Assembly (NCBI RefSeq): GCF_000003605.2
Contig: NW_003134371.1
Location: forward strand, 144,839-177,194
Reading direction: 5' to 3'
DNA from: Saccoglossus kowalevskii
Taxonomy: Eukaryota; Hemichordata; Enteropneusta; Harrimaniidae
Length of the DNA: 32,356 nt
Made by a program: the position numbers and the translations under genes. The notes beneath the pieces were generated by a model. That model was not told the origin of the DNA and did no database searches. It was given only the letters and a program-made list of their open reading frames with translations. This document shows positions 10,866 to 20,772 of this stretch, piece by piece. Positions within the stretch are counted from its first letter, which is position 1. Each line of letters starts with the position of its first letter.

Positions 10866-11000
10866 GTTTATTGAAAGACTTAAAATTCCTCAGAAGGAAT
10901 TAAAATGGATACACTAACTAATAGAACACATGCAAAATCTACAAAAATTACTATCTAAAGCACGGAAATGATTTGAAAAAAAAACTACTATTGAAAAAAC
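10866..11000 (+). repeat. Left arm of a 3-kb-spaced inverted repeat
   Basis: The core 'tttattgaaagacttaaaattcctcagaaggaattaaaatgg' (given here by its ends: tttattgaaa to aattaaaatgg, 10867-10908) is nearly the exact reverse complement of 13834-13881. Weaker similarity continues to about 11000, including 'ctatctaaagcacggaaatgat'-like blocks against 'cagacagtaattcttg' of the other arm. Both arms keep the small palindrome AATTCCT/AGGAATT. Read on this strand it encodes LKIPQKELKW and later QNLQKLLSKARK, with stops in between. It is likely a relic of a coding element. Confidence 0.65.
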
Positions 11001-11380
11001 TAGCAATAATAAGAAAAAAATATAGATCAATAAAACATGGAAAAGGAATGGGAAAAAAAGTATTAAAAGAGATGAAAAATATTCATGTTAATTTGCCAGA
11101 ATTTGCAAATACCGACTTTTACATAAAATGCATAAATTTTAGGGCAAATACAATACTGTTTTTAGTAAATGTCCACACTCCCTCCCTCCCTCCCACTAAC
11201 TCACTCAGTAGCTGCTCTACTATAGCATGAAGGTGTCAATAAAGTGACCCCAAGCACTAACAGTTAATGCAAACATTATGACTGTGTAAACAGACTTTTC
11301 TTATTGGTAGAACACACAATGGATAATTACCCTATTATTATAATTTAACAAGCTCTGTTTGGCTGTAGACCAAAGTAACG
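11001..11380. other. Non-coding stretch with a short CCCT repeat
   Basis: A CCCT microsatellite of about four units lies near 11179-11194. The last ~30 bases (gctctgtttggctgtagaccaaagtaacg) resemble the end of the 39-bp satellite unit found beyond the transposon (roughly three quarters of positions agree). The transposon therefore seems to have inserted into a pre-existing unit of that satellite. Confidence 0.6.
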
Positions 11381-12313
11381 CCACAGTCCCTCTATCCCCG
11401 GTCTGGAAACGGTCATTGTATTAGGTGTGAATTGGCCTCCTTCCCTGGCAAAGGCGCATTGCGGGTATGGGCAAAGCATTGTCACGTGATCAGTACGCAG
11501 CCGGCCACTATTTTTGACATCGTCAGTGCTATGTTTTTTTTTTACAACTTAGTTGTTTATTCCAGAATTCAAGCTTTTTCACATGTTTTAACCAATATAT
11601 CAGTGTAAGGTCATATTTTAGCCGGCGAGTAGTTCTTTAATTCATCTATTTTACCAGCAGCGACACATTTTCGCAACAAATTTTCATACCGTTACCAAGA
11701 TATTTGTCGTTTTTGATTTTGGGGTGATTGAAATGAACTCTATTTTATTTACCATAAATCATTTATATACAAACATTGAAGCATTGTTATATACTTTTGC
11801 ATAGAATAAAGTCATTAGTTGTTGTATAGTTGACTTGAACTGTTATGAACCCTAAGAACCAGAAATATCACAGGTTTTCGATCGATCACGTTAACATGAA
11901 CGACGCAATTTTAACAAGATTTGTTTAGCGATGTCAGCATGTTGGCATGCGAAGTTTTTTCGTTATTAAAACTAGAAGATTAACATAATTCCCGATATTA
12001 ATCTTTACATTGTAGGAACTGGATGTTTATGAGTTGGTAGGCTGGTTTTGATGCGCATCACCGTTAAAAAAAACAAATTTCATAGTGATAATTTTGTTTA
12101 CATGTTTGTTTATGTTGTGGTTGCCTGAATTTTAAGTCAAAGTGAAGTCATACAATGAGGTATCGCTTTGCATGACAGTAACTTTTGAAGGTATTGTAAT
12201 CTGTCTGACTTCCTGACTCCCTCGGCCCGGGTGTGAACGGTTTGTTTACCCGCACCGCGGTTCGAGACAAAAGAACGTTGGTCGTTTCCACACCGGGGAT
12301 AGAGGGACTGTGG
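11381..12313. mobile_element. Non-autonomous DNA transposon, 933 bp, 32-bp TIRs
   Basis: The left end CCACAGTCCCTCTATCCCCG and the right end are inverted repeats of about 32 bases with one or two mismatches. Both sides carry TAACG (11376-11380 and 12314-12318) as a target-site duplication. Because the element ends are C and G, the duplication could also be read as 6 or 7 bases (up to GTAACGC) with ends CACAG...CTGTG. No open frame of 60 codons lies inside, so it is non-autonomous. The ends are G+C-rich (cggcccgggtg, ccgcaccgcggttcg) against an AT-rich core. I cannot assign a superfamily. The ends only partly resemble the CACAGTG-type ends of Transib, and a 5-base duplication would fit that. 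hAT (8 bases) fits poorly. Confidence 0.85.
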
Positions 12314-13264
12314 TAACGCTAACTTTAACCTCAGTTTAGTTGTAGTTCAGAGTAACGCTAACTTTGACCTCAGTTTAGTTGTAGTTCAGAGTAACGCTAA
12401 CTTTAACCTCAGTTTAGTTGTAGTTCAGAGTAACGCTAACTTTGACCTCAGTTTAGTTGTAGTTCAGAGTAACGCTAACTTTGACCTCAGTTTAGTTGTA
12501 GTTCAGAGTAACGCTAACTTTAACCTCAGTTTAGTTGTAGTTCAGAGTAACGCTAACTTTGACCTCAGTTTAGTTGTAGTTCAGAGTAACGCTAACTTTA
12601 ACCTCAGTTTAGTTGTAGTTCAGAGTAACGCTAACTTTGACCTCAGTTTAGTTGTAGTTCAGAGTAACGCTAACTTTGACCTCAGTTTAGTTGTAGTTCA
12701 GAGTAACGCTAACTTTAACCTCAGTTTAGTTGTAGTTCAGAGTAACGCTAACTTTGACCTCAGTTTAGTTGTAGTTCAGAGTAACGCTAACTTTAACCTC
12801 AGTTTAGTTGTAGTTCAGAGTAACGCTAACTTTGACCTCAGTTTAGTTGTAGTTCAGAGTAACGCTAACTTTAACCTCAGTTTAGTTGTAGTTCAGAGTA
12901 ACGCTAACTTTGACCTCAGTTTAGTTGTAGTTCAGAGTAACGCTAACTTTAACCTCAGTTTAGTTGTAGTTCAGAGTAACGCTAACTTTGACCTCAGTTT
13001 AGTTGTAGTTCAGAGTAACGCTAACTTTAACCTCAGTTTAGTTGTAGTTCAGAGTAACGCTAACTTTGACCTCAGTTTAGTTGTAGTTCAGAGTAACGCT
13101 AACTTTAACCTCAGTTTAGTTGTAGTTCAGAGTAACGCTAACTTTGACCTCAGTTTAGTTGTAGTTCAGAGTAACGCTAACTTTAACCTCAGTTTAGTTG
13201 TAGTTCAGAGTAACGCTAACTTTGACCTCAGTTTAGTTGTAGTTCAGAGTAACGCTAACTTTAC
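12314..13264 (+). repeat. 39-bp satellite, 24 full units in higher-order array
   Basis: The unit is 'taacgctaactttRacc' plus 'tcagtttagttgtagttcagag' (39 bases). Twenty-four full copies and a truncated 25th follow without a single indel, and I found only one variable site, A or G at R. Reading that site from the left gives AGAGG AGAGG and then AG seven times. This means a five-unit (195-bp) block copied once, then a two-unit (78-bp) block copied seven times. The array starts exactly at the transposon's right edge, so its first bases double as the target-site duplication. It ends abruptly at 'ctaactttacccccttaa'. Confidence 0.97.
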
Positions 13265-13719
13265 CCCCTTAATTCCCGGGCATAGCTTTCATACAAGATG
13301 CTGTGGGAAATCTTTGATCAAACACTATAGGCAATAGTTTGAATTTAGGAAAGAAATTACAACAGCAGCTAAAAATCACATTTGTTTGAAACACAAGGTA
13401 GAGAGACTGCAGTATTTTTACATATTTTTCAATACTGTTAAAATATTAGACTAACTTATTTTTATAAATTATGAATTATTTTTAATTCATTTCGCAGAAA
13501 CAGAAGTGAAAATAAATTGCACACAGCACATAAAAATGTTATTTTCAGAGAAGAACTATTCCAATCAAAAAAAGATTACTACATTTATTGATGGAAAACC
13601 AAATTATTGTTTTGATTTTAGTTGGTTACTAATTATTTTATTTAACTTTTTAAATTTAATCAAACACACTGGATTACATTTACAAAGGAAAATAAGAGAT
13701 TATTAAGATTATAATATTC
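13265..13719. other. AT-rich non-coding stretch
   Basis: Between the satellite and the right inverted-repeat arm I see no exon. The 66-codon open frame at 13506 is AT-driven and has no features of a protein family. Confidence 0.5.
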
Positions 13720-13881
13720 CATCAATAGTTTTTTTGTAATTGTAGTTTGTTTTGTTTTTTAAACCATTGTCGTGCTTCAGACAGTAATTCTTGTAAAATT
13801 TGTATGTTTAATATATGTGTTTTAGCAGTTAGTATAACCATTTTAATTCCTTCTGAGGAATTTTAAGTGTTTCAATAAACC
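13720..13881 (-). repeat. Right arm of the 3-kb-spaced inverted repeat
   Basis: This is the reverse complement of 10866-11000, best at 13834-13881 and weaker back to about 13720. Read on the minus strand it gives LKIPQKELKW and, after a frame change, ILQELLSEARQWFKKQ. The matching left-arm peptide is NLQKLLSKARK. Amino-acid similarity across frame-disrupting changes suggests that both arms descend from a coding sequence. Confidence 0.6.
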
Positions 13882-14147
13882 AACCATTGTGCAATCCCAG
13901 GGCTTGACCAAACGTCCTTTACTTAGGTAGTAGTTTATCTGTGTTCACAGTAAGATTGTTCACTTTCAAACCATCGTCTGAACCAGTACATCCAAACATA
14001 GTATTTAAAAGCTTTATTAACCAAGAGTTTTGCCAAGTGTTTACACTGATTGTGTGTAAATTTGCTACACTTTGCTAGAAGAGTAACTGAAAACAACTTA
14101 AATTTCATGAGAGACAATTGTTTTTGTGAATTTTGTAGTGATATCAC
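13882..14147 (-). pseudogene. Possible decayed coding sequence, unresolved
   Basis: Upstream (on the minus strand) of the right arm, one frame from about 14040 to 13922 reads WLIKLLNTMFGCTGSDDG, then LKVNNLTVNTDKLLPK, and stops. After the stop the same frame continues RTFGQALGLHNGWFIE into the arm peptide LKIPQKELKW. A competing frame of 70 codons (14147-13935) is open over the same bases. The continued frame and its join to the conserved arm favour an old coding sequence broken by at least one stop and probably a frameshift in an A-run near 14041. I do not recognise the family. Confidence 0.25.
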
Positions 14148-14537
14148 TTGGGTCCTACTACATGGAGTGTCAGAGACTTTCCTAGTAGTGAAAATTAAAT
14201 GGTTTACAGTATTTCCAATAGTGCATAACTAAGTTGACACTCAGTTAACATCCCCCAGGGAGGAATGAAAGAGGCTACAAAGCAAAAAGAAACTAAAGAA
14301 ACAGAGAAGAAAAAATGCATGCAAAATGTGTGCAAAATTAAACAAAGTGAATTCCATACGTGAAACAAACTGAGCAGAAAATGAAATTAAAAGTAGGCTC
14401 GCTTGCTTTCTAACAAAGTGAATACCATGAACAATACTTTGATATCACTTGAGAAAATAGAAAAATCTAATAACCAATAGAGTTGAAAGTAAACCAAACC
14501 ATTGCCGTTTTGGTATCAAACTCATACTGAACCATTA
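14148..14537. other. Non-coding stretch, nothing recognised
   Basis: A-rich DNA with no exon signals I trust. It ends at the TA target of the next MITE. Confidence 0.5.
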
Positions 14538-14732
14538 TTGTAAAACACTTTTTTTCCGCTTAGAATTTATTTTTGCTGAAAGGAGGATTCAGTGAAAATA
14601 AAATCCAGCGAATATACCTTCCTATATTTTACATTCAACTCATCAAAAATCAGTGAAAATAAATTCCATACATAACACCCGAAAAGCCTTTTCAGCGAAA
14701 ATTAATTCCAGCCAAAATAAATTATTTTACAG
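14538..14732 (+). mobile_element. Family-B MITE (195 bp)
   Basis: It starts TTGTAAAACAC (first base changed from C) and ends with ATTATTTTACAG, with TA on both sides (14536-14537 and 14733-14734). The internal landmarks are 'gattcagtgaaaataaaatc', 'cagcgaatatacc', 'cagtgaaaataaattccata' and 'gccttttcagcgaaaatta'. It is about 13 bases shorter than the 208-bp copies. Confidence 0.88.
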
Positions 14733-15213
14733 TATGCTAAATTTTATCACAAATTATTTACATAAGTGTGCACGTTTTTTATATTGAACTGACAATTTTC
14801 AGAATCTCATGGGAAAGATCGGGAATTTTGAGAGCTATATGAATATTTGGCTTACACTGTTTCATTTTGTTTGTGTGAACTTCCAGTACAGTGAACTTGA
14901 TTTTTACAGATGAGCTTGCAAAGCAACCATAACATGTCTAAAAATACACAGGAAAGCTGAAAAGAAAACACCAAATTCTTGCCCTCCTTGACATTCTCAC
15001 CAAGGTGAATGAACACAACCATTATGTAAACATCAAGAAAGCACAACTTAAACTTGTCCAGGATTGTGAAGTGAACTTTTCATTTTTAGCTTGAATATTC
15101 ACCTCAAACAAATTGAAGAAATACATATATCATACAATTTTGGAACAACAAAGATATAAAAACCTTCTCCTGTTTGGTCATGTTTGTACAGGCTTCATAG
15201 AAACAAGACCTAC
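14733..15213. other. Non-coding stretch; putative intron
   Basis: This lies downstream (minus strand) of the exon at 15214-15442 and would be its intron. A 64-codon minus ORF at 14852-15046 has no recognisable features. Confidence 0.4.
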
Positions 15214-15442
15214 CTTCATTCTTGCACTTTTTAGATATTTTTCCATGCAGGATGGCTGTAGCTCCGGGCTTTAATAAAAGTTGTTTTTGCGATGACATAG
15301 TAGATTCAGAGATTCCCATGTATAAGGGCAACAAGCTATCAACATAAATCCATCCACTGGATGCAGAGAACAGCTCAAAGAGAGAGACGTAAGCTGAGGT
15401 GTCTGTGTGTAGGGAATGTGTGTTGCTGAATGACTCCCAGTT
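15214..15442 (-). CDS. Candidate coding exon, 76 codons, unknown gene
   Basis: On the minus strand the segment begins after 'aactaattactag' and ends GAAG|GTAGGT. It is open for 76 codons in one frame: it starts NWESFSNTHSLHTDTS, continues AYVSLFELFSASSGWIYVD, later has SSQKQLLLKPGATAI and ends KISKKCKNE plus one base. G+C is visibly higher than in the neighbours. It carries no obligatory start codon, which suits an internal exon. It accepts phase 0, which matches the 0-phase end of the candidate exon at 17253-17321. The plus strand also shows a GTAAGC word inside (15388), so an antisense exon is possible but has weaker frames. The peptide has no motif I know. The mix of hydrophobic and Ser/Thr-rich stretches would suit an extracellular or membrane protein (inference). 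Confidence 0.5.
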
Positions 15443-16440
15443 CTAGTAATTAGTTGTTATACTCCGTCTGCCTTTATTTCATATCAATGCTGGAGTATTT
15501 GGCAGAGAACAAAAGATTAAGGTACTATAAAAGTAAACTGTTCTCCATTCATAAAATTGACAATAGGAGTAGACGGTATCAATAGGAAGGTGGGCTAACA
15601 GGTAAGACAATAGAACATCAGTCAAGACTTGTTAAGACGCAGTAAATTAACTGACAGTTTACAGGCACATAGCATTTTTCTCCATGAATCATGACGGCTA
15701 CAATGCTAAGTCAACATATTTTTCATGCCCGACCTAATAGAGAGTCTCGTTTTCTAAACACAACCTTTAGCTTTGTATTCTTCACCTGTTTGTTGAATCA
15801 CAGAGAGTTTAATAAAGATGAGTGTCCGATGTTAGGTAATTATGGGGTAAAAAATACACCTAATGATCGGCAGCAATTCAGCTCTATTCATCTCAAGTAC
15901 TACAATGAGGACATTAAAGTGGTCATTGATAAAAGACAGAGATATTTTAACAAGCCATAACTATCAGGCAGCAATGTGCAACTTTCCTGAATGTCTGCAT
16001 ACAAGCACATCGCATGCATGGTTTCTCTTCTCAAACTGAATAAAAGTTACAGACCTTTTGTTTTTTCAGTTTGATTGTCTGCCTCATGATATAACAATAC
16101 ATAGTCCTTCATATGAAACGAAAGCACAATAGAGAGAGAATAGATAAAAAAAACAATGCAAGTGAATGTATTGTGTTACGTCATAGCCTGGGATTCATGA
16201 CTACAACACACTTATCATGGTATCCATTAGAATCATTATTTACTTAGTAAAGGACACAAGAATTTGACAATTGTGAAAAACAAATTCTAGTGAGTGATAG
16301 ATTGGGTCACAGTATGTTACTGAATTGTCTCAGTGAGTAAAGTTTGAACATGATAGGTTCAGCCATGTTAAAAATGTTGTGCATCAAGAACTTATTTTGT
16401 TCACTGGACCAAGTTTGAATGAAATATATGTCCATGCACT
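15443..16440. other. Non-coding stretch; putative intron
   Basis: It separates two candidate minus-strand exons. An 89-codon plus-strand ORF (15691-15960) is polar with no known motif, and I do not call it a gene. An ACAG|GTAAGAC donor-like site at about 15601 follows a segment with stops in every frame. Confidence 0.45.
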
Positions 16441-16667
16441 CCTGAGATCCAGTTCCAGAATGGCAGAAATGCTTAATTTTGATGAATTTTAAGCACCATG
16501 CAAAATGGAAGCCATTCGGCCATCTTGAATTTGATGATGAAAGCAATGCATGTGCATATGTATGATATGATATGTGTGTGATGTTCAAATAAAATCAGTC
16601 CAGGCATGTCTGAGATACAGGTGCGAATGGACAAGTGGACGAATTAATGTGTGGACGAACGGACAAG
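16441..16667 (+). repeat. Dispersed repeat, second copy
   Basis: Blocks 'ccagttccagaatgg', 'gatgaattttaagca', 'ggccatcttgaattt' and 'catgtgcatatg' match 9440-9560 in order and spacing. The 3' side (aggcatgtctgagatacag, then gtgcgaatggacaagtggacg) leads directly into the CAGA microsatellite, a layout common where small dispersed elements end in a simple repeat. Confidence 0.75.

Positions 16668-16711
<44 letters not shown>
16668..16711 (+). repeat. (GACA)n microsatellite
   Basis: Eleven GACA units run uninterrupted at the 3' end of the dispersed repeat. On the minus strand they create a CLSVCLSV peptide inside a 135-codon ORF, which is an artefact. Confidence 0.97.
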
Positions 16712-17252
16712 CATGTAGGTGAAATTATTATTGTCCGAACTAAAAACTAAAAGTCTGACACATAAATAGGGTAAATTTATGAGAAAAATGATAGTACATT
16801 TTTGTATTTGTACACTATATAACCAAAGACTAGATGGAATCTGGGGTTGGAAGATCAGAAACAAATTTCCAAATCGATTTCTGTCAACAATCTGACTACA
16901 TAGATATCTATAACATACCTCATTATTTATGTTTAATAAAAACATTTTTATTATGTAAGCATTTGCTAACAATATTTTGAATGAATCAGCGAAAAAAAAC
17001 ACTTTACATTGACTTTATGACACATTTTATAATACATATTTTAACTCCAGACATTATTTCTGAGTGACTGTCAAAGAAAACATATTACTCGCAGCTACAG
17101 AGTAAGTTCATAAAATAGCATATGTGTGTGTGATAGAAATATAAAAAGTCTAATTACATGTACGACTAGTACCATTGAAAAACAAAATATAAATCTCCAA
17201 GGTGATATTTTTTTAGTTGAAGAGAATTTGGTTGAGTTTGATATCAATGTAC
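16712..17252. other. Non-coding stretch; putative intron
   Basis: AT-rich DNA on the 3' side (minus strand) of the candidate exon at 17253. Nothing else is recognised. Confidence 0.45.
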
Positions 17253-17321
17253 CTGGCAGCTTGCCATGCGTGGTAGGGCACCGCTTTTCAGATGGATAAC
17301 AGTGAGATATCCGCATTTCCC
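17253..17321 (-). CDS. Candidate 69-base symmetric exon
   Basis: On the minus strand a very good acceptor (gtcattgcctatccccctag) precedes the segment and CCAG|GTACAT follows. It is exactly 23 codons, open in phase 0 (GKCGYLTVIHLKSGALP, then RMASCQ) and also in one other phase. Phase 0 in and out lets it join the candidate exons at 27690 and 15214. Caution: part of it (gcaagct and catctg words) resembles blocks at 6340-6395 and 20030-20065, so it could belong to a dispersed repeat with chance splice signals. Confidence 0.35.
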
Positions 17322-18010
17322 CTAGGGGGATAGGCAATGACAATTAAATACAATACAAAGCCGAGCAAGAATCCAAATTCAACAGTGGCAGGTCAAATGC
17401 TTGCTGTGTATATCACTGATTTTGAAGACAACAATCAAATGGACCACACATAACTTATTTAATTGTGGCATTTGCAAAAATATTATACATTTTTTTTCTC
17501 AATTGACAACCTTGAAATGACAGAAGTTTAATATGCGATTTCAATCACAAAAATTATATTTAGTTTTTACGGCAGCGTCTTGGGTAACCTTGACAACCAC
17601 CTCTTGGGGATACCTCCATTAACATACAAAGTTGACTAATCTTTCCATACACACAGTACACTGTAGAAACCACATATATTTACAACATGAACACATTACA
17701 CACATAGATTTGATTACAAGTACAGATGAACGTGCCTGAGACTATCATTCCACAGTGTATTATTAAATAGAAAGTTGTACTTATGAACCCTTTCTTTTAG
17801 GATGAGTTGACCTTGAATACAATGTACCTGAGAAATGAATGAAACTCCATTAGCTAGACCTTGACTTAATTACTTTTGCCAGTTTTTTTTTTAATGTTTT
17901 TTTTATGTAGGTGTAACTCCAAATAGTATCTCATTGTAAGACAGGTCTTAAACATCCAAAGAAAAAAAACTTTCAATGTGAGAGAAAACAATTCAAATTC
18001 CATGATGCTA
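17322..18010. other. Non-coding stretch; putative intron
   Basis: T-rich and A-rich tracts. The block 'caagtacagatgaacgtg' near 17719 repeats a word seen at 6371. No exon is supported. Confidence 0.45.
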
Positions 18011-18147
18011 CTGTAAAATACTTTATTTTCACTTGGAATTTATTTTTCACCATTTTCATTTTAAGGAATGATTCAGTGACAATAAAACCCTATATTCTTT
18101 ATTCAGCTTCTCAAAACTCCCATAAATCCCATACAAAACATTTACAG
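18011..18147 (+). mobile_element. Internally deleted family-B MITE (137 bp)
   Basis: It starts CTGTAAAATACTTTATTTTC and ends ACATTTACAG, with TA on both sides (18009-18010 and 18148-18149). The left half matches the family-B copy at 29240, including 'acttggaatttattttt' and 'ggaatgattcagtga'. The right third containing 'cttttcagcgaaattaattc' is missing. Confidence 0.8.
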
Positions 18148-18330
18148 TATATAAAATCATTACCGGTATTACCGGTATACATCTGACACCAAAAACAATA
18201 GAATTTACCCGTCCATAAATCGTCGTACAGAAGTGTTCAAAAGTATCTCCAATGCATTTGAATGTCTTCCTTATTTGGAAAATGTGTCATATTTACGACA
18301 CATCTGAAAAGCGCTATAAAGTATGTGATG

Positions 18331-18372
18331 AATGGAATGGAATGGAATGGAATGGAATGGAATGGAATGGAA
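18331..18372 (+). repeat. (GGAAT)n satellite at the gap edge
   Basis: Eight uninterrupted aatgg units run straight into the N block. The right side of the gap does not resume this repeat. The same pentamer occurs in human satellites II and III, but here the surrounding DNA is not human-like, so this is only convergence of a simple repeat. Confidence 0.95.
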
Positions 18373-19187
18373 NNNNNNNNNNNNNNNNNNNNNNNNNNNN
18401 NNNNNNNNNNNNNNNNNNNNNNNNNNNNNNNNNNNNNNNNNNNNNNNNNNNNNNNNNNNNNNNNNNNNNNNNNNNNNNNNNNNNNNNNNNNNNNNNNNNN
18501 NNNNNNNNNNNNNNNNNNNNNNNNNNNNNNNNNNNNNNNNNNNNNNNNNNNNNNNNNNNNNNNNNNNNNNNNNNNNNNNNNNNNNNNNNNNNNNNNNNNN
18601 NNNNNNNNNNNNNNNNNNNNNNNNNNNNNNNNNNNNNNNNNNNNNNNNNNNNNNNNNNNNNNNNNNNNNNNNNNNNNNNNNNNNNNNNNNNNNNNNNNNN
18701 NNNNNNNNNNNNNNNNNNNNNNNNNNNNNNNNNNNNNNNNNNNNNNNNNNNNNNNNNNNNNNNNNNNNNNNNNNNNNNNNNNNNNNNNNNNNNNNNNNNN
18801 NNNNNNNNNNNNNNNNNNNNNNNNNNNNNNNNNNNNNNNNNNNNNNNNNNNNNNNNNNNNNNNNNNNNNNNNNNNNNNNNNNNNNNNNNNNNNNNNNNNN
18901 NNNNNNNNNNNNNNNNNNNNNNNNNNNNNNNNNNNNNNNNNNNNNNNNNNNNNNNNNNNNNNNNNNNNNNNNNNNNNNNNNNNNNNNNNNNNNNNNNNNN
19001 NNNNNNNNNNNNNNNNNNNNNNNNNNNNNNNNNNNNNNNNNNNNNNNNNNNNNNNNNNNNNNNNNNNNNNNNNNNNNNNNNNNNNNNNNNNNNNNNNNNN
19101 NNNNNNNNNNNNNNNNNNNNNNNNNNNNNNNNNNNNNNNNNNNNNNNNNNNNNNNNNNNNNNNNNNNNNNNNNNNNNNNNNNNNNNN
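18373..19187. other. Assembly gap, 815 N
   Basis: Undetermined bases. All long ORFs predicted across it are artefacts. The gap begins inside a pentamer array, so unresolved satellite is the likely cause. Confidence 0.99.
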
Positions 19188-20364
19188 AAAACTGACCAGA
19201 CACATTCAATTTACCAGACTATTGAACAACTAGGAAAAGTGAAAAAAATACTTCTTATTGCCAGCTTAAATGCGTAATTATTTTTTTCACAGAAAAAGTA
19301 ATTTTTCACCTTTGGTTGAGTAACGCGTCGTAGAATGCAGATACGGGCATGCAAAATACACTTGTGAAAAGCTTGAAGTCTGGCGATTCTAAAAATATAT
19401 ACTTTCCTGGGTCTATTTGTAGTCATTTAGTCACAATTAGAAGATGAAAACAAGTATGCAAATAATAGTCCCGCTACCTTAAAGGGGATTTGGGTCACTG
19501 GTCACATTTGCTGGCAATTCTTCTCATAGAATGAACATTAGTTTATTACCTATTATGCCAGCAAATAAATTGTGTACTTTCTTCCTTATTGATGTTTTAG
19601 GAAATTTACTACTGTTACTACACTGTGCAAACCTTTAACTGTAGTTTATTGTTGCTACTAGTTAAATACTGTGTTATTGTTGTCAACTATGACCCCAATT
19701 CACTTTTCTTCATAGTAGTCAATTCAACATTGTTACACCGTATCCAATATTTGAAATTTTACATTATTGTGTACCAGACACCAGGGCAAGTAACTTTTGA
19801 ATTTAACCTGCCCTGCCGGAAAGTTATTAGCCCGGATTAAAGGTTATGGTATTATCAAATAATTTCAAGTTACCACACAGAGTCACTTTAATTTAGAAGT
19901 ACCGGTCACCAAGATGCTCTGAATGATGTCAGTGTTACTTTCATCTAGATCTGAGAAGTCACATCGATTTCAATAATTTTAATTGAAGCAGACCAAACCT
20001 GTGGGCATGTAGGTAATATTTACCAGTCCAGCTGGCAAGTTACCCACTTGGACATACAGATGAGCAGTAATTTCAAACACTGCTGTATTTGATTTACTGT
20101 ATTTGGTCTATAACATGTAGTAACATACCGGTAAATAAATGACATAGATGAATCTACGGCCAAACAAGGCATAATTTAAATATCCAGCATACAATAAAAG
20201 TAATTTGTCAGTTTATGCGTGATTGTAATAGAGATACACTTCTAATAAAACAAATACAATATTGATTACTAAAAATAATGGTGGAACTATGACCAAAATA
20301 TATCATGCAATTTTTTTGTGAGTTTCTATGAAGATGCTTTTCTAACAGTGTAAACACAGTATTT
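19188..20364. other. Non-coding stretch, nothing firm
   Basis: I found no supported exon. Blocks 'cagtccagctggcaagttac' and 'acatacagatgag' (20030-20065) recall parts of 6340-6395 and 17253-17310. 'ttaaaggggatttggg' at 19480 resembles the left end of the inverted-repeat element at 28908, but I see no partner end. Confidence 0.4.
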
Positions 20365-20772
20365 ATGTATTTAGCCAGTATTAATGGAATTGAAGATGCA
20401 TTTTACCCACTCATACTAAGATTTCCTTTCAATTGGCTCGGGCCAACTACAGACTCAGGAAATAAGAAACAGCACAACTTGAGGATTATGTATTGTAAGG
20501 GAAACGTCAGTTGTCTAACGGAAACTGCTACTCTATGCGAAAAGAAAAACTGGATTTTTATGTACACTGAGGAAATGAACATTACATGGGGCAGGCAATG
20601 TTGTGTCCCTTCCAAAAGGACACCATTCTCCCAAATACAAATGCCAAAATCCTGGCAACTTGGCAAATGTGTGCAGCCAACCATGGAAGTCAAAAACACA
20701 ATTTCCCTGAAGTTAGACGGACACGCTAACAATCATGCACACATCTGGTCAACAGTTTCTAGAATACAGTAA
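20365..20772 (+). CDS. Unrecognised 135-codon ORF
   Basis: This open frame is the longest non-repetitive one in the window, and its G+C is higher than its flanks. It begins just before an acceptor-like 'atgtatttag' and contains GIEDAFYPLILRFPFNWLG and, later, cysteines in YCKGNVSCLTETATLC and RQCCVPSK. No domain is recognised and there is no secretion signal at the first Met. An overlapping 109-codon minus frame is also open. Its stop lies at the edge of a family-B MITE relic, so the natural 3' end may have been altered. It may be an exon, a transposon fragment or chance. Confidence 0.22.
   Translation: MYLASINGIEDAFYPLILRFPFNWLGPTTDSGNKKQHNLRIMYCKGNVSCLTETATLCEKKNWIFMYTEEMNITWGRQCCVPSKRTPFSQIQMPKSWQLGKCVQPTMEVKNTISLKLDGHANNHAHIWSTVSRIQ

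Noticed and set aside
15691-15960. 89-codon plus-strand ORF as a gene
   Set aside because: No domain, no splice logic and flanked by unique AT-rich DNA. It could be an exon, but nothing sets it apart from chance.
16595-17002. 135-codon minus-strand ORF with CLSVCLSV
   Set aside because: The peptide comes from the (GACA)n microsatellite and a dispersed repeat.
18331-18372. Human satellite II/III contamination
   Set aside because: Only 42 bases of a simple pentamer. The unique flanks do not look human, and the repeat types are invertebrate-like.
18237-19277. Several 287-341 codon ORFs on both strands
   Set aside because: They consist almost wholly of undetermined bases in the assembly gap, plus GGAAT repeats.
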